Shown here: positions 48,128 through 60,000 of the stretch, piece after piece | Layout: every line of letters begins with the position of its first letter | How positions within the stretch are numbered: the stretch's first letter is position 1 | Assembly: GCA_964035545.1 (NCBI GenBank) | Contig: OZ037771.1 | Location: forward strand, 12,406,980-12,466,979 | Direction of reading: 5' to 3' | Length of the DNA: 60,000 nt | From: Bugula neritina | Taxonomy: Eukaryota; Bryozoa; Gymnolaemata; Cheilostomatida; Bugulidae | Made by a program: the position numbers and the translations under genes | The notes under the pieces: model-generated | What the model was told of the DNA's origin: nothing | Database searches by the model: none | What the model saw: the letters and a program-made list of their open reading frames with translations, nothing else

Positions 48128-48294
48128 AACCAATAGAATGTCAGCATAAAAGGAGGCAAGTACTATAGCCGTCTATCATATGATATTAAATGTTATGTTT
48201 TGTCTCATGGTTACTCATTCTGCATCAGAGCAAAGTATCTGCAATGTGAACAGTACAATTCCTGAATTTACTTCTACAACTCAAGTAAGAAAAA
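48128..48294 (+). promoter_or_regulatory. Putative promoter and 5' UTR exon of ankyrin gene
   Basis: ACCAATAG (CCAAT box) at about 48129 and CATAAAAGGAGG at about 48144 resemble a CCAAT plus TATA arrangement. A candidate noncoding exon ends at TCAA|GTAAGA near 48288, before the acceptor ttatttcag at 48519. Confidence 0.4.
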
Positions 48295-48550
48295 AGCCTT
48301 TAACTTATACTTTACACTTGAGAAACTAAATTTTCAGCCTTATAGTTTACTTTTTATATATAATATAATTAGTATTATTTAAAATTTTGGTCTTAACACT
48401 TTGTGCATTTAAGCTTTTATTTTCTGTCTACTCTATATAATTTCAAAATGATTTGTATAGTTCAAAATGTGCAGGATTTGAACATATAGTTTTATCCTGA
48501 AATTTCTTTTTTATTTCAGGTAACATTTTGGCAATTAAAAAGAATACGAT

Positions 48551-50237
48551 GGAGCCTAATAACAAACTAGAACAACTTCCATCTTTTTTAAATGAACAGA
48601 GGTATCCTGAAATAGTTAGGCCACTGTTGGAAGGAAACTTGACAAAGTTTGAAGAAAAATTAAGTAGAATACCCTCAATAGACATTTTTTCTGTTTTGAC
48701 AAAACCAAGTAATAAACAAGGTAACACGCCACTTCACATAATAACAAGACTTGGTAATTCTCTTGCACTTGCAATGGCTGTAGCTCTTTTGACAAATAGA
48801 GAACAACGCCTTGAAGCGTTGAAGAAACGTAACTCTGAAGGTTTGTCTTCCATCCATATAGCTGCAGAAAGAGGAGATGTACACACTTTAAGAGCTGTGG
48901 TAGACGATGTGCCTGACAGGGGCATGATGTTTGAGCTCTTGAAACAGAAAACAGAAAATTCTAACAAATCCACAGCTCTTCATTTGGCATCAGCTAACGG
49001 TTGTCATGCCCTCATTGAGTACATCCTCACATCTCAAGACCTCACTTTCCAACAGCTGGATGAGCTATTACGTCTTCCTGATAATGGAAACAAGAATCCT
49101 AAAAGCCTTGCTACAAATGAGGATGTTAAAAAACTGTTTAAAGATTGCAACAAATTCATCAGAGGTAATTGCATGGCAATAAATTTGAACATAATTTACT
49201 CCTAAATTTTTTTGAAAACTAAAATATCTGTAAATATATACCTTAATTTCTATAAGAAAAACTGCAAAACATGTTTTCAACAATGATGGCTACAAAGCAA
49301 CTAAAGTTTTAAAGAAATTTGGCTTACTTGTTTTGTAGAGGCTTCACCAAATGTAACTCCTTATGAATACCAAAAAACGCAAGAAGAAAAAGCAATTAAA
49401 AAAAGAGTTCGTGTAGAGCTACAGGACGAGCATGAAGCTGAGAAAAGACAATTGGTTGAAGAGATTGAGAAGCTTGAAGAGCAACATGCAGTTCTGAGAA
49501 TGGAAATGGCAGAACTCTGGTCAACGATCAATAATATGGGAAACAGAAGCACTAGTCAACCAGCAGATGGTCAATTGCTTAGATTTTTTTCTTTACTTCA
49601 GTAGGCTATATTTTGTTGCTGGCTGCAGTCTACATAAATGTAGAAGTTGCCTAATATATATTATATATAGAGCAATTGTTCTGCTACAGTTGTCTATACT
49701 TCTATCTCTTGTATATGCTCTGTTGCACAAACCTGTTTCACCCATTTGCGTACTGACAAATATTTTTGTTGGGTATTGCTATGAGTAGTACAACTAAGGT
49801 TTCGTTGTATTTGAGTTTATGATGAGTCTCAAACTGCTGTCAGCTATATGTACAAAATTTTTACAATCTCTAGTCATTTAGTATTTGCTAAGAGTTGTAC
49901 AATTTGAACTTGATATAGAGTATATTCTATATAAAGTTAAAATTATACATATAGAGCTATACAGTTTTTTGCCTTCCTCTCGATCAATGATTGTTTAACT
50001 TTGTTATTAAAAACGAACTGTTTTATAATTTTATTCTAACTTTATAATCCTTTTATTAAATTAAACACTTGAATTACTAGCTCAGATAAGAGATTTTTTT
50101 CACAACTATGTTTTTAGATAACATTTACAAATTCCATTCATGTTTTAGACCGGACACCAGAGCAAGAGAGTGTTCCTCAGGCAAATATTGTGAAAAACAA
50201 CTTATATCTAATGAGCGGCCACAACAATATCTTTTAA
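48551..50237 (+). CDS. Ankyrin-repeat protein with C-terminal coiled coil
   Basis: The ATG at 48551 follows an acceptor (TTTCAG) at about 48519. Exon 48551-49165 carries at least three ankyrin-type repeats (GNTPLHIITRLGNS, GLSSIHIAAERGDV, STALHLASANGCHALIEYIL). Exon 49340-49569 joins in phase 1 and forms a charged coiled coil (EKRQLVEEIEKLEEQHAVLR). A third exon at 50149-50237 is in phase if a weak donor GATG|GTCAAT is used; otherwise the frame stops at 49602 after FFSLLQ. The layout recalls IkB/NF-kB-type or other cytosolic ankyrin scaffolds, but no diagnostic domain is visible. Protein interaction is the only safe function. Confidence 0.78.
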
Positions 50238-52848
50238 TGCTCAGCCTCATTGCCTTCAGAAGAGCACTAAAGAAATCACTCACTTGATGGAGAAACTTCA
50301 CTAATTAACATAAAAGAATTAAAACATTTGAGCAGTAACAGGCTATACAATATTCACTTTAAAAAATCACGAATGTGAGTGAAAAATTAACTTACAAACA
50401 AATCAATTTTTTAACATTGCTGTAGAAGTGACTGGTTTTTAATACTTTTGTTCCAAAAGCCTTTGTGTGAACTTTTTGTTTATGACTAATTATTAGTATT
50501 GAAGTTGCCTTATCTTTGCCTTAAACATACTTTCTTATCTTATATTTTGAAACCAGATATATGCTACAAAATGTTGTATAAACAATAACAAAATTATGTG
50601 AAGTTATTTTCTTTCTGACAATTTATGAAATAATGAAACTTTAATAGCAATAACATCATATAATATTACGTTATTTTCAGCAATAAATATATGTATGATG
50701 TAATTATTATAGAAGCCATCAGTTATCACCAGCATGTAATATTACCTATAGCAAACCCATGCAGCGGGTAAATCACATTGTTAATAACAAAAAGTAACTT
50801 GGGCTTATCCTAATAACATACAAGTTAATCAGCCCTGCTTTAATAACTCTATTTGGTCTCATATTGCGCAATGCCTGCTATTATTTTTATTACCTACTAG
50901 GAATAGCTGCATGCTGCAAGAGAATCTCTTGGAATCTCTTGGAATGTTTCCCTGTTAAAACACATCTGGCTATACTTTATTTTCAATTTATATTAATACA
51001 ATGATACAAGGTATAAGCTATAAGGAATGGTTTATATGTTTTTACATTATAGATATGGCATATAATGTAGCATGCACTATGCCATACGAACATCCTTTTT
51101 TGACATGCAGCTTTATGCCTTTCAAGCTTGAAGTCACAATTTATGACTTGCATGGAAGTAATAAACCTGAACTGCAGTAGGCGGTGCTTGTATTACTCAG
51201 CAACTATTCTATAGCCAATCAAATACAACATGAGTTCATGAATAGGATGATTCGCCTACCTTGCCAGTTGCTAAGTTATTGAAAATTGTCAGGAGTTGTC
51301 CTAAAAATGAGGGGGATAAACTATCACTGTTATTTGTGGTTATGTTATTAATATATTATGTGCTATTTATAGTTAGCATCATGTGTCTATTTACTTTAGC
51401 ATAAATTATTATCCAACTTTAAAGTCATCTTAACATAATTATGCTTGAATATTGCAATCTATACAGGGTGTAGTGTAAGAAAACTCCAAAATCAAATACT
51501 TTACATAGACATAGTATTATCAGAACTGAGAAATAATCAAGCAAATCACACATGTTCTATAAATAATCCACTGAACAAAGTTTTACTTGTTTTTCTCATA
51601 TATTTTTTATACTCATGCAATGAGTTTTTAAAAATATTATGTAATAATAAAGCTTTTTTATACATATTATATGTGGATTTTCTTAATTGCCGAAAAATAA
51701 ATAATTACTAGTCATGTGTTGTGGTATGGTATTGTTAGTATACTATATCTATATTTAGAACATAATAACAGCTGGTGGATATGAAGAACAGTTAATATAG
51801 CTCTGGATTAACTTCAAATTTACAGAAGACAGAAATAGTAGTTGATGAATATATTTTACTACATAAAATAAATAATATAACAATACTGCATAATATAATA
51901 TATAATATACTAAAAAGTATATATAACATATTACTATGTAATATATAATTATAATATATATCATAATATACTGTTATAATATGCATCATCTTTATATATT
52001 ACTTAATAATATGTTATATATAACATATTATTATGCATTATATAATTATAATATATAAGATATATACCAGTATGTAATAATATAGAAAATATATAATATA
52101 TAATTATAATATATATAATTGCTGATGATGAAATACTTGAAAATAATGTAGATAATATTTATATAATTTATTATATTCTTTGCAAGGTGGTTATTGCCAG
52201 AAGAAACGTTGAAGGTGATACTGTCCATCTGGTACTCTCTCTAACCTGCACTGATGAGACTCAGTCACATGATTTCCTGACATGCAGGCACCTGCACTTG
52301 ACTTGCCAACTCTTGGCATACAGAAATTGCCTGTAGACTATATTATAGTTCATCTACATGGGAGATAACTCTTCTCCTTTTATCATGATCATTGTCAAAT
52401 ATGTATTACAGTAAATAGAAATAATAATGAGCCAAATTTTATTATAGGTAATTTTTTTTATAATCACCTATAAGTTATAACTATAATAAACAAAATTAGC
52501 TTCTATAATTAATAGCTTCTATTACAATTGTAACTAAATGCTTTACTTTGAATCTAACCAAAGTATTTTTAGCCACAGTAGCATGTGGTTGCATTCATAG
52601 CATATATTAATAATAGTTATACTTTGTAATTTTTTTATAATTTCAGCCACCTATTCTACAACAATAATATTGTAATTTAAAACCTTGCAGGCGACTTTCC
52701 TGAATATCTGGGCGGGGGAGGACCTTTGGACAATTAACCAATTATAATGAGCCTGCTCCGCTCTATTTACGCAAGTAATTGGGTTATACATCCTGGCCTT
52801 TTATGGATAAAATCAATAATAAACATAAGCACGTGGGCTGTTAACAAG
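50238..52848. other. Intergenic, no gene seen
   Basis: Very AT-rich, with TATA-rich palindromic sequence at 51885-52110. No exon supported. The right end holds the start region of the PARP14-like gene (ATAAATC.. AACAAGATGGCGC; the AAGATGGCG string resembles a YY1 or start-proximal element). Confidence 0.5.
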
Positions 52849-54115
52849 ATGGCGCATGCTGCGACAGGTTAATGTTAGATTTGTTGCTATAATTTTAATC
52901 ACTAGTGTTTTTATTTTTTAAATATTATCAAGACTTGCTTTTGCTGCTGTTCTATATAGTGACTTTTATGTTTGCAAGAACTACTAACTCTAAGACTCTT
53001 AGTCTTAGTAGTTACTCTAAATTAGTACTTCGAGTTAGTAGCCCTTGCAAACACTCACTCTCAGACTCAGCCAAACTCAAAGTCAATGTGAATGTCATTT
53101 ACACTTAATCTTAGCCAGCGTAAGTGTAAATGACATTCACATTGAGTTTGACTTAGTCTGAGTCTGACTGTGAGTACTACTAGTACTACTACTAGTACTA
53201 TAACTACTAGAGCCCGAACTAATAGTCACTTATTTACAATTACTAATACATTTATCACTAAATTAAAATTTATGTGATTGTTTTATTGTTTATCTTTATG
53301 TTATATGTTATACTTTTTAGTAGTATTTTTTTATGTGATACCTAGTATATTATACGTACCATGTTTTATTGTAGGCTCTTATATTATACTTAGTAAGTCT
53401 TATTGTAGCTTTACATGACATTACTAACATTAGGTTTTAATTTATTTATACAAATGATCTAGAGAGATGAATAGTTTTAGGAGCAAACTAATTTTTGTCA
53501 ATTTATTGATTTGGTTGCGTTTTGACTAAGTCTGCAGAAAGGGTGTGCCTATATTTTACTACAGTTTTGTGACATAACATAATTACTATTACAGCACACA
53601 TAGTAGTTAAACTGCAGCTGAATTTTTAGTAACTTGTAAAATATATATTGATTGGTTGGCTCTGTACATCAACAGCACCAAAGCTATCGCATTGATAATT
53701 CATTGACTTCCATGATTACATAGTAGCAAGTATCTTAGTCGGTGATACTCAGTTTGAGGGTTCAGCTATTTTATGTTGGCACTGAAGCAATAATATTTTA
53801 ATCATTTTTAATTTGTAGTAAACTTTCTGCTAACCTTTTGCAATTCTGTGGGTTTACACTGAGACTATGGTGAGCAACTCTGATACTAACACTGGAGGTG
53901 AAGGAGTGAGTCACTCTGACTCTACGGGTAGCACTGCCTGTTAGTATATCACAAAATTCTACTACTAGTACTGCTGCTACCACTACTACTACTACTACTA
54001 CTAGTACTGCTGCTGCTACTACTACTACCACTACCACCACTACCACCTCCACTACCACCACCAGCTCCACCACCTCCACCACCACCACCTCTACTACTGC
54101 TGTTGCTGCTGCTGT

Positions 54116-54176
<61 letters not shown>

Positions 54177-54252
54177 GTTACTACTACTGTTACTACTACT
54201 GTTACTACTACTACTGCTACTACTACTGTTACTACTACTACTACTACTACTG

Positions 54253-54293
<41 letters not shown>

Positions 54294-54319
54294 GTTACTA
54301 CTACTACTGCTGCTGCTGT

Positions 54320-54356
<37 letters not shown>

Positions 54357-54477
54357 GCTACTACTGCTACTACTGCTACTACTACTACTGTTACTACTAC
54401 TGTTACTACTACTGTTACTACTACTACTGCTACTACTACTGCTACTACTACTACTACTACTACTGCTACTACTACTG

Positions 54478-54518
<41 letters not shown>

Positions 54519-54547
54519 GTTACTACTACTACTGCTGCTGCTGCTGT

Positions 54548-54590
<43 letters not shown>

Positions 54591-54636
54591 GCTACTACTA
54601 CTACTACTGCTACTACTGCTACTACTGCTACTACTG

Positions 54637-54674
<38 letters not shown>

Positions 54675-54750
54675 GTTACTACTACTGTTACTACTACTGT
54701 TACTACTACTACTGCTACTACTACTGTTACTACTACTACTACTACTACTG

Positions 54751-54803
<53 letters not shown>

Positions 54804-54829
54804 GTTACTACTACTACTGCTGCTGCTGT

Positions 54830-54878
<49 letters not shown>

Positions 54879-54927
54879 GCTACTACTACTGCTACTGCTA
54901 CTACTGCTACTACTACTGCTACTACTG

Positions 54928-54968
<41 letters not shown>

Positions 54969-55065
54969 GCTACTACTGCTACTACTGCTACTACTACTGC
55001 TACTACTACTACTACTACTGTTACTACTACTACTGCTGCTGCTGTTACTACTACTACTACTACTG

Positions 55066-55100
<35 letters not shown>

Positions 55101-55149
55101 GTTACTACTACTACTGCTGCTGCTGTTACTACTACTACTGCTACTACTG

Positions 55150-55187
<38 letters not shown>

Positions 55188-55215
55188 GCTACTACTGCTA
55201 CTACTGCTACTACTG

Positions 55216-55247
<32 letters not shown>

Positions 55248-55323
55248 GTTACTACTACTGTTACTACTACTACTGCTACTACTACTGCTACTACTACTAC
55301 TACTACTACTGCTACTACTACTG

Positions 55324-55370
<47 letters not shown>

Positions 55371-55399
55371 GTTACTACTACTACTGCTGCTGCTGCTGT

Positions 55400-55433
<34 letters not shown>

Positions 55434-55488
55434 GCTACTACTACTACTACTGCTACTACTGCTACTACTGCTACTACTGCTACTACTG

Positions 55489-55520
<32 letters not shown>

Positions 55521-55557
55521 GCTACTACTGCTACTACTGCTACTACTGCTACTACTG

Positions 55558-55623
<66 letters not shown>

Positions 55624-58600
55624 TTAGTTCTACTACCACTTTATCTGCTACCTACTATGTTTTCTACCGCTCAGGTTAGTCTTACTGGAAGATACTTGTG
55701 TTATAGATTTATGAGTTCAAACTTAATGAAGGGGCCTACTTATCATCATGCTGCATTAAAACCTGACTTGAAAGCATCTCTTGAAATTGTTTTAGGAAAA
55801 CTGTGTTATATATTTATATTCACTTTCTGTATCCTTAGGGCTGGAAGTGTATGAATTCCCAGCAGATTGTCTAGCTACGGAGTTGTCATATCATTTCTCA
55901 TGTCCTCCATTTTTTGCAAAATGTCAAACTCCACTCAACAAAATGTGGAATCCAACGTCTTCCACATTTGTCTTAGAATTTTCTTCTTCAGGTTCGTAGA
56001 TTTTATTCATTAAGCTATATGGTTATCAGAATCTTTTCCGCACCATATATATGCTTTGTATCCTCATAATGCAGTGAATTGTGATCAAATATTTCAATGT
56101 CATTGCTAAAGTACAAATATTATCTCAATGAATTTTGATGCCCTCTCCTGAACAGCAATGCCGTATGCAACATATACATACATTATCTAACTCAACGATG
56201 CACCAAAAACTTCCCCTGAAAAGCAGTGTTATAAACAATGCTTGCTTAGTTCATCTGACTTAGCGTTGTGCCAAACTACGTGACATCATTGACCTAATAA
56301 ATATAGTCTGATCTGTAGACGCTGAGAAGATCATGAAGAAGCCAACACAGCTACTGGAGGTCGATGACCCGGGGTCAAAGATTTTGATCAGTCATTGGGA
56401 GGCACGCAGATCCACCCAGGTTCTGGTGTCCTCAGAACATGAGCTCAGTCTACGCATGGTTAGAAACTACTTCAAGGGTTTCGGAGAGATTGACGAGTGT
56501 GTACATCAGCCTCTGTATGTCGTCGAAGATTATCGGATTATTGTTACCTTCAAACAGGCTGAAGGTACGTCTATATTCATAAGCATATACAACATATATC
56601 TATCACTTAACTCCTCTCTCTGGAAGATGTGTGTGAGTCATTGTTGGCTTGTTGGTCTTATATTAGTCATCACTTCTCATCAAAGGGTACACAACTTTTC
56701 TTTCCTCTTATTGTAGGTTTGAGCATCTTATTTATATCACTTTAAGGCTTAGATAACCTTTTATCTGGAAATGTTAATTTTAAAACCTACCAAAAATGCT
56801 TTTTGGTCGTTTTCAACAAATTTTTAAATCACAAAAGTTTAGAGATGAAACTTCCATTGGCTTACAGGCTCCACTTCTTAGTGTTTTTCTATTTCCCAAC
56901 ATTTGCTTCCTGTTATTGCCGGAAATAGTAAAATGCACAATGATTATTCTAAAAGTCAATAGTTTTGTTTACATGCTGGTCTCTTTTATACTTTGGCACT
57001 ATTTATTATGACTCAGAGTTGATCAGGTGTGTTCAACAGGTGAGCTGTGCATACCAAATGCATGCAATAATTTTTGGCATAGTTACAAACTATACCTTAT
57101 ATTGCTGTCACCAGTATAATACTATGTATTATATTCTCCCAATAGTGGTATTGAGTTATGAATAGTTATTAAATATTTTTTATATAAAAAGACTAAAGAT
57201 AATGTTTTCTCTACATAGACTGATATTTCTGTCTCTTTTCTGTCTGTTAGTTGCAGTAAAGGTTGCAGCTCAATCTAGCCATCAGATCGGTCCAGCAGTT
57301 ACTGTGAAGACATTGCTCTTGAAGGATGATGATTACTGTGAAAGAGGTAGACAACTCTCATTAGTCAATATCTGTACTAGAATTCCCAGTAGAAAACTCT
57401 CAGGGGTTTATAGTCACTATCCCTGTGAAAACCCTCAATTAAAAAGATTTTTAAAGCAGGCTAAGTACATATGTCTATTGTGGCACAGGAGCAATTATGA
57501 CTGGATGCTCTTCCTAACATCAACAATGGCCTAACTGGAGACCTAACCTTTGACCTACTGATAATATTTTATCATTTTACATGCATCTATTCTAATAAGC
57601 TCTGCTACCGTTTATATAGTCTCTCCAGATGAACCCTCCAGCCCAAGTGGGACTTCTTTTTCCCTCAACTTTGACTTTGACAGCGTGTCTAGCATCATAC
57701 CTGCATACAAGCCTTCCAAGGTTGAGGGTGGTCAGCCTAACCATTCCATACCGCCACTCTCTGGACCTCGGGCTAATGTCTATGAAGAGTTCAACGTTGA
57801 AGGAAATCCGCTAACTCTAGGAGGAGGTACTCAGCCTACGCAGGCTCAGGATGCGTCCAGTGAGTGTGACTACACATGTATAGTGTGACTACACATGTAT
57901 AGTGTGACTACACATGTATAGTGTGACTACACATGTATAGTGTGACTACACATGTGTAGTGTGACTATACATATGTAGTGTGACTACACATATATAGTGT
58001 GACTACACATATATAGTGTGACTACACATGTATAGTGTGACTATACATGTATAGTGTGACTACACATGTATAGTGTGACTACACATGTATAGTGTGACTA
58101 CACATGTATAGTGTGACTATACATGTATAGTGTGACTATACATATATAGTGTGACTACACATGTATAGTGTGACTACACATGTATAGTGTTGTATAGTGT
58201 GTGTAGGCAGTAGTATAGGATACGACCACATCACATGATATTTCCACATACCTACTTCTTTCTACCAATTGGACTCTAGCCTACTATTTACACTCAGTAC
58301 AAAGGGCACCACGTCCGGTCTAAAGTTGTTCAATTTGCTCTAACTTTCCTAAAACCGCGCTGTCAAATAATTTTTGTTAATGAGTATATTTTAATATCCG
58401 TTATTTGCTGTTTGTGGTTCATGTAAATTTTATTATTATATTTAAATTTATATAACGGTCTTTTGTTGCATAGTTATATGTTGCTAGCTTGTGCAGTGAA
58501 TTCATTACAGGAAAATAAACTATCGTTTTCCACACTTGCTTTAACTATGTTTTAATAAAAATTTGTAACTATAAAAATAAACTATAACCCCTTGTTAAGA

Positions 58601-59818
58601 ATGGGATGTTTTCTGTTTCTATAGTTTATTAATTTGCAATTCAAATTTATATTTGTCTTATTCTGTAGATGAAAGTCACATATACGAGACAATTTCTATT
58701 CTAAGCACAGAACCACCTTTATCTGATGTCAAGGAAGCGCCTGCATCAGCCAATCAACAAGCACCTGCTCAGCCTGTCTCTCCACCCCCTGTACAGCATG
58801 CTCTGATCCCTATACCCCTTGTGCCACCTGTCAGTCTACAATGCTGTATCCAAGTCAACAACTGTGTGGTCAGATTGGTGAGAGGAGACTTGAGCAAACA
58901 TGCAGCTGAAGTTTTAATTCATAGTAGAGGTACTCTATCATCTATACTCAGTACTATATGATATCTCTTATTATCAGTTGAGAAGACCTGTGTCTCTCTC
59001 ACTCACTCACTCACTCACTCTCACTCACTCTCTCACTCACTCACTCACTCACTCACTCACTCACTCACTCACTCACTCACTCACTCTCTCACTCACTCTC
59101 TCACTCCACTCACTCACTCACTCTCTCACTCACTCACTCACTCACTCACTCACTCTCACTCACTCACTCACTCACTCACTCACTCACTCACTCACTCACT
59201 CACTCACTCACTCACTCACTCACTCACTCACTCACTCTCTCACTCACTCACTCACTCACTCACACACTCATCCACTCACGTAAGTTTATAGTCACCATCC
59301 CTGTGAGAAAACCCTGGTAGAAAAGGTTCTTGTTAAATCGGGCTAAGGACTTATTATAAGGCACAGGAGCAATTATGACTGGATGCTTTTCCTAACATCA
59401 CCAATGGCCTTTGTCAGGGTTCGAACCCATGATCTCAGGGTCACTAAGCAAATGCTCTAACCCTTAGACCACGACTGCTCCCTGAGAAGACCTGTGTTTA
59501 AAGGGATGTAATTTGGCTGAGTTAGTGATGAGTTGGCCCTGCATTGAAGCCATTCGTCAAGTTTTTCGTTTTGTGATGCCCTTCTCGACTAGTTTCAGTG
59601 AAGCTGCAGAGAGCCCGGTACTCTTTAGCCATGGTATAGATGTTTCTAGGGAGGGGGGGGTGTATAGACCCCTCTAACAGTTTCCTTGTGATTTCCTCAT
59701 TGCTGGAATCTAGTTGTGGTGATAGCGTATGTATCTATTCTAGGTTCAGTGGCTGACATGCTGTACAGAAAGTGCAATACTGCAAACACATTCTCTAAGT
59801 TAATTCAAACTGTGAACT
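52849..59818 (+). CDS. PARP14-like protein: tandem RRM-like domains and macro-like segment, partial
   Basis: Exons that chain in phase: 52849-52867 (MAHAAT), 55839-55991, 56319-56564, 57251-57346, 57620-57859, 58669-58930 and 59744-59818, continuing past the window. The second and third encode an RRM-like fold ending STFVLEFSSSDAEKIMKKP. The third and fourth encode another (LSLRMVRNYFKGFGEIDE, YRIIVTFKQAEVAVKVA). A Ser/Pro-rich linker follows. The next exon has CVVRLVRGDLSKHAAEVLIHS, resembling the start of a macro domain, continued by RGSVADMLYRK. N-terminal RRMs followed by macro domains and a distant PARP domain are typical of PARP14-type ADP-ribosyltransferases linked to immunity. The canonical NAAN of macro domains is missing, and the catalytic domain lies outside the window, so the name is provisional. 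Exon phases all fit. Confidence 0.62.
53054..53174. repeat. Inverted repeat, 54-bp arms
   Basis: AATGTGAATGTCATTTACAC and neighbours at the left are mirrored by GTGTAAATGACATTCACATT at the right, with a 13-bp loop (ATCTTAGCCAGCG). The arms also share CAGACTCAG/CTGAGTCTG. In intron 1 of the PARP14-like gene. Confidence 0.8.
53958..55624. repeat. Giant ACT/GCT/GTT trinucleotide array
   Basis: About 1.67 kb of ACT units with interspersed GCT and GTT units. Longer blocks recur, e.g. GTT(ACT)3-4(GCT)3GTT followed by (ACT)n and GCT ladders, showing higher-order duplication. Long frames on both strands (poly-Leu, poly-Val) are by-products. It lies in intron 1 of the PARP14-like gene, about 210 bp before exon 2. 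Confidence 0.97.
57404..57533 (-). mobile_element. SINE copy without tRNA head
   Basis: GGAGCAATTATGACTGGATG and GTTTATAGTCACTATCCCTG match 59283-59410. It lies just after PARP14-like exon 4. Confidence 0.75.
57860..58195. repeat. 19-bp minisatellite
   Basis: About 17 head-to-tail copies of GTGACTACACATGTATAGT with small changes (ATACAT, GTGTAG). It starts exactly at the exon 5 donor of the PARP14-like gene (CCA|GTGAGTGTGAC), so the donor lies at the edge of the array. Confidence 0.95.
58992..59279. repeat. (TCAC)n microsatellite
   Basis: CTCA tetranucleotide repeats with TCTC interruptions in the PARP14-like intron; the SLTH-repeat reading frame is an artefact. Confidence 0.96.
59283..59483 (-). 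mobile_element. tRNA-derived SINE, full-length reference copy
   Basis: The minus strand begins GGAGCAGTCGTGGTCTAAGG, with an A-box-like GGTCTAAGGGTTAGAGC and B-box GGTTCGAACCC. The body is TAGGAAAAGCATCCAGTCAT.. TTGCTCCTGTGCC and the tail GGGATGGTGACTATAAAC. At least four further copies or pieces lie in this window. Confidence 0.85.
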
Positions 59819-60000
59819 GTAAGTATGACCTCTTCATTAATAGTGACTTATAGGTGCTTTAGTTATCTGTTTTACTTCGTCAGAGGTTTATGTCGCCATC
59901 TTTAAGTGTGTAGTCTAAAAATGTACTAAAAATATCTTAGGAATGTATTATTTTGTTGAGTCAAGTTAATCTCCATTTGTTTATCATTATTGTTAATATA

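Noticed and set aside
54103-55854. 583-codon poly-leucine reading frame (+) and poly-valine frame on the other strand
   Set aside because: Both are direct consequences of the ACT trinucleotide array, which lies in an intron; no start context or conserved flanking domain.
57202-57534. Frame starting with an apparent signal peptide
   Set aside because: The hydrophobic start is intron sequence with a pyrimidine-rich acceptor; only 57251-57346 fits as an in-phase exon of the PARP14-like gene.
57860-58195. Regular short repeats considered as a CRISPR array
   Set aside because: Units are head-to-tail without unique spacers, in a eukaryotic intron: a minisatellite.
58978-59283. Ser-Leu-Thr-His repeat protein
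   Set aside because: Translation of the (TCAC)n microsatellite inside an intron.

Overview
The window looks like AT-rich nuclear DNA from an invertebrate animal. Genes are split by short and long introns with canonical GT/AG borders whose phases I could chain by hand. Families present include Shaw-type potassium channels, a globin with the classic B12.2 and G7.0 introns, an Aven-like gene and a PARP14-like gene. The sequence is also full of Ty3-type LTR elements, Penelope-like elements, tRNA-derived SINEs, MITEs and long (TA)n tracts. I cannot fix the phylum from sequence alone.

Layout. 1-7 kb: two Kv3/Shaw-like channel genes in tail-to-tail orientation. The left one enters from outside the window on + and ends at 2236. 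The right one is complete on - (6977 to 4166). A MITE lies between them. 8.2-14.2 kb: a six-exon - strand gene whose joined frame (256 aa) resembles the apoptosis inhibitor Aven. 15.0-16.95 kb: a three-exon globin (179 aa). 17.7-19.55 kb: the 5' part of a Ty3-type element (gag, protease, one LTR). 19.7-21.4 kb and 33.6-37.1 kb: two paralogs of an unfamiliar protein with a His / Asp / GDSG layout like trypsin-fold serine peptidases. They are separated by a young Ty3-type element with near-identical LTRs and an ATACT target duplication (21487-26311), and by a decayed Ty3-type element (28.6-32.6 kb).

39.6-48.1 kb: three Penelope-like element fragments with GIY-YIG ends, several hammerhead ribozyme motifs and many (TA)n tracts. 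48.5-50.2 kb: an ankyrin-repeat plus coiled-coil gene. 52.8 kb to the right edge: a PARP14-like gene (RRM-like domains, then a divergent macro-like segment). Its first intron carries a 1.7-kb ACT/GCT/GTT trinucleotide array, and later introns carry a 19-bp minisatellite and a (TCAC)n tract.

The genes do not form an operon. The most unusual items are the protease-like paralog pair (one with an apparently intact triad, one with Asp replaced by Asn), the almost identical pore exons of the two otherwise diverged Kv paralogs (gene conversion is the simplest reading), and the cluster of hammerhead ribozymes next to (TA)n tracts at Penelope-like ends.
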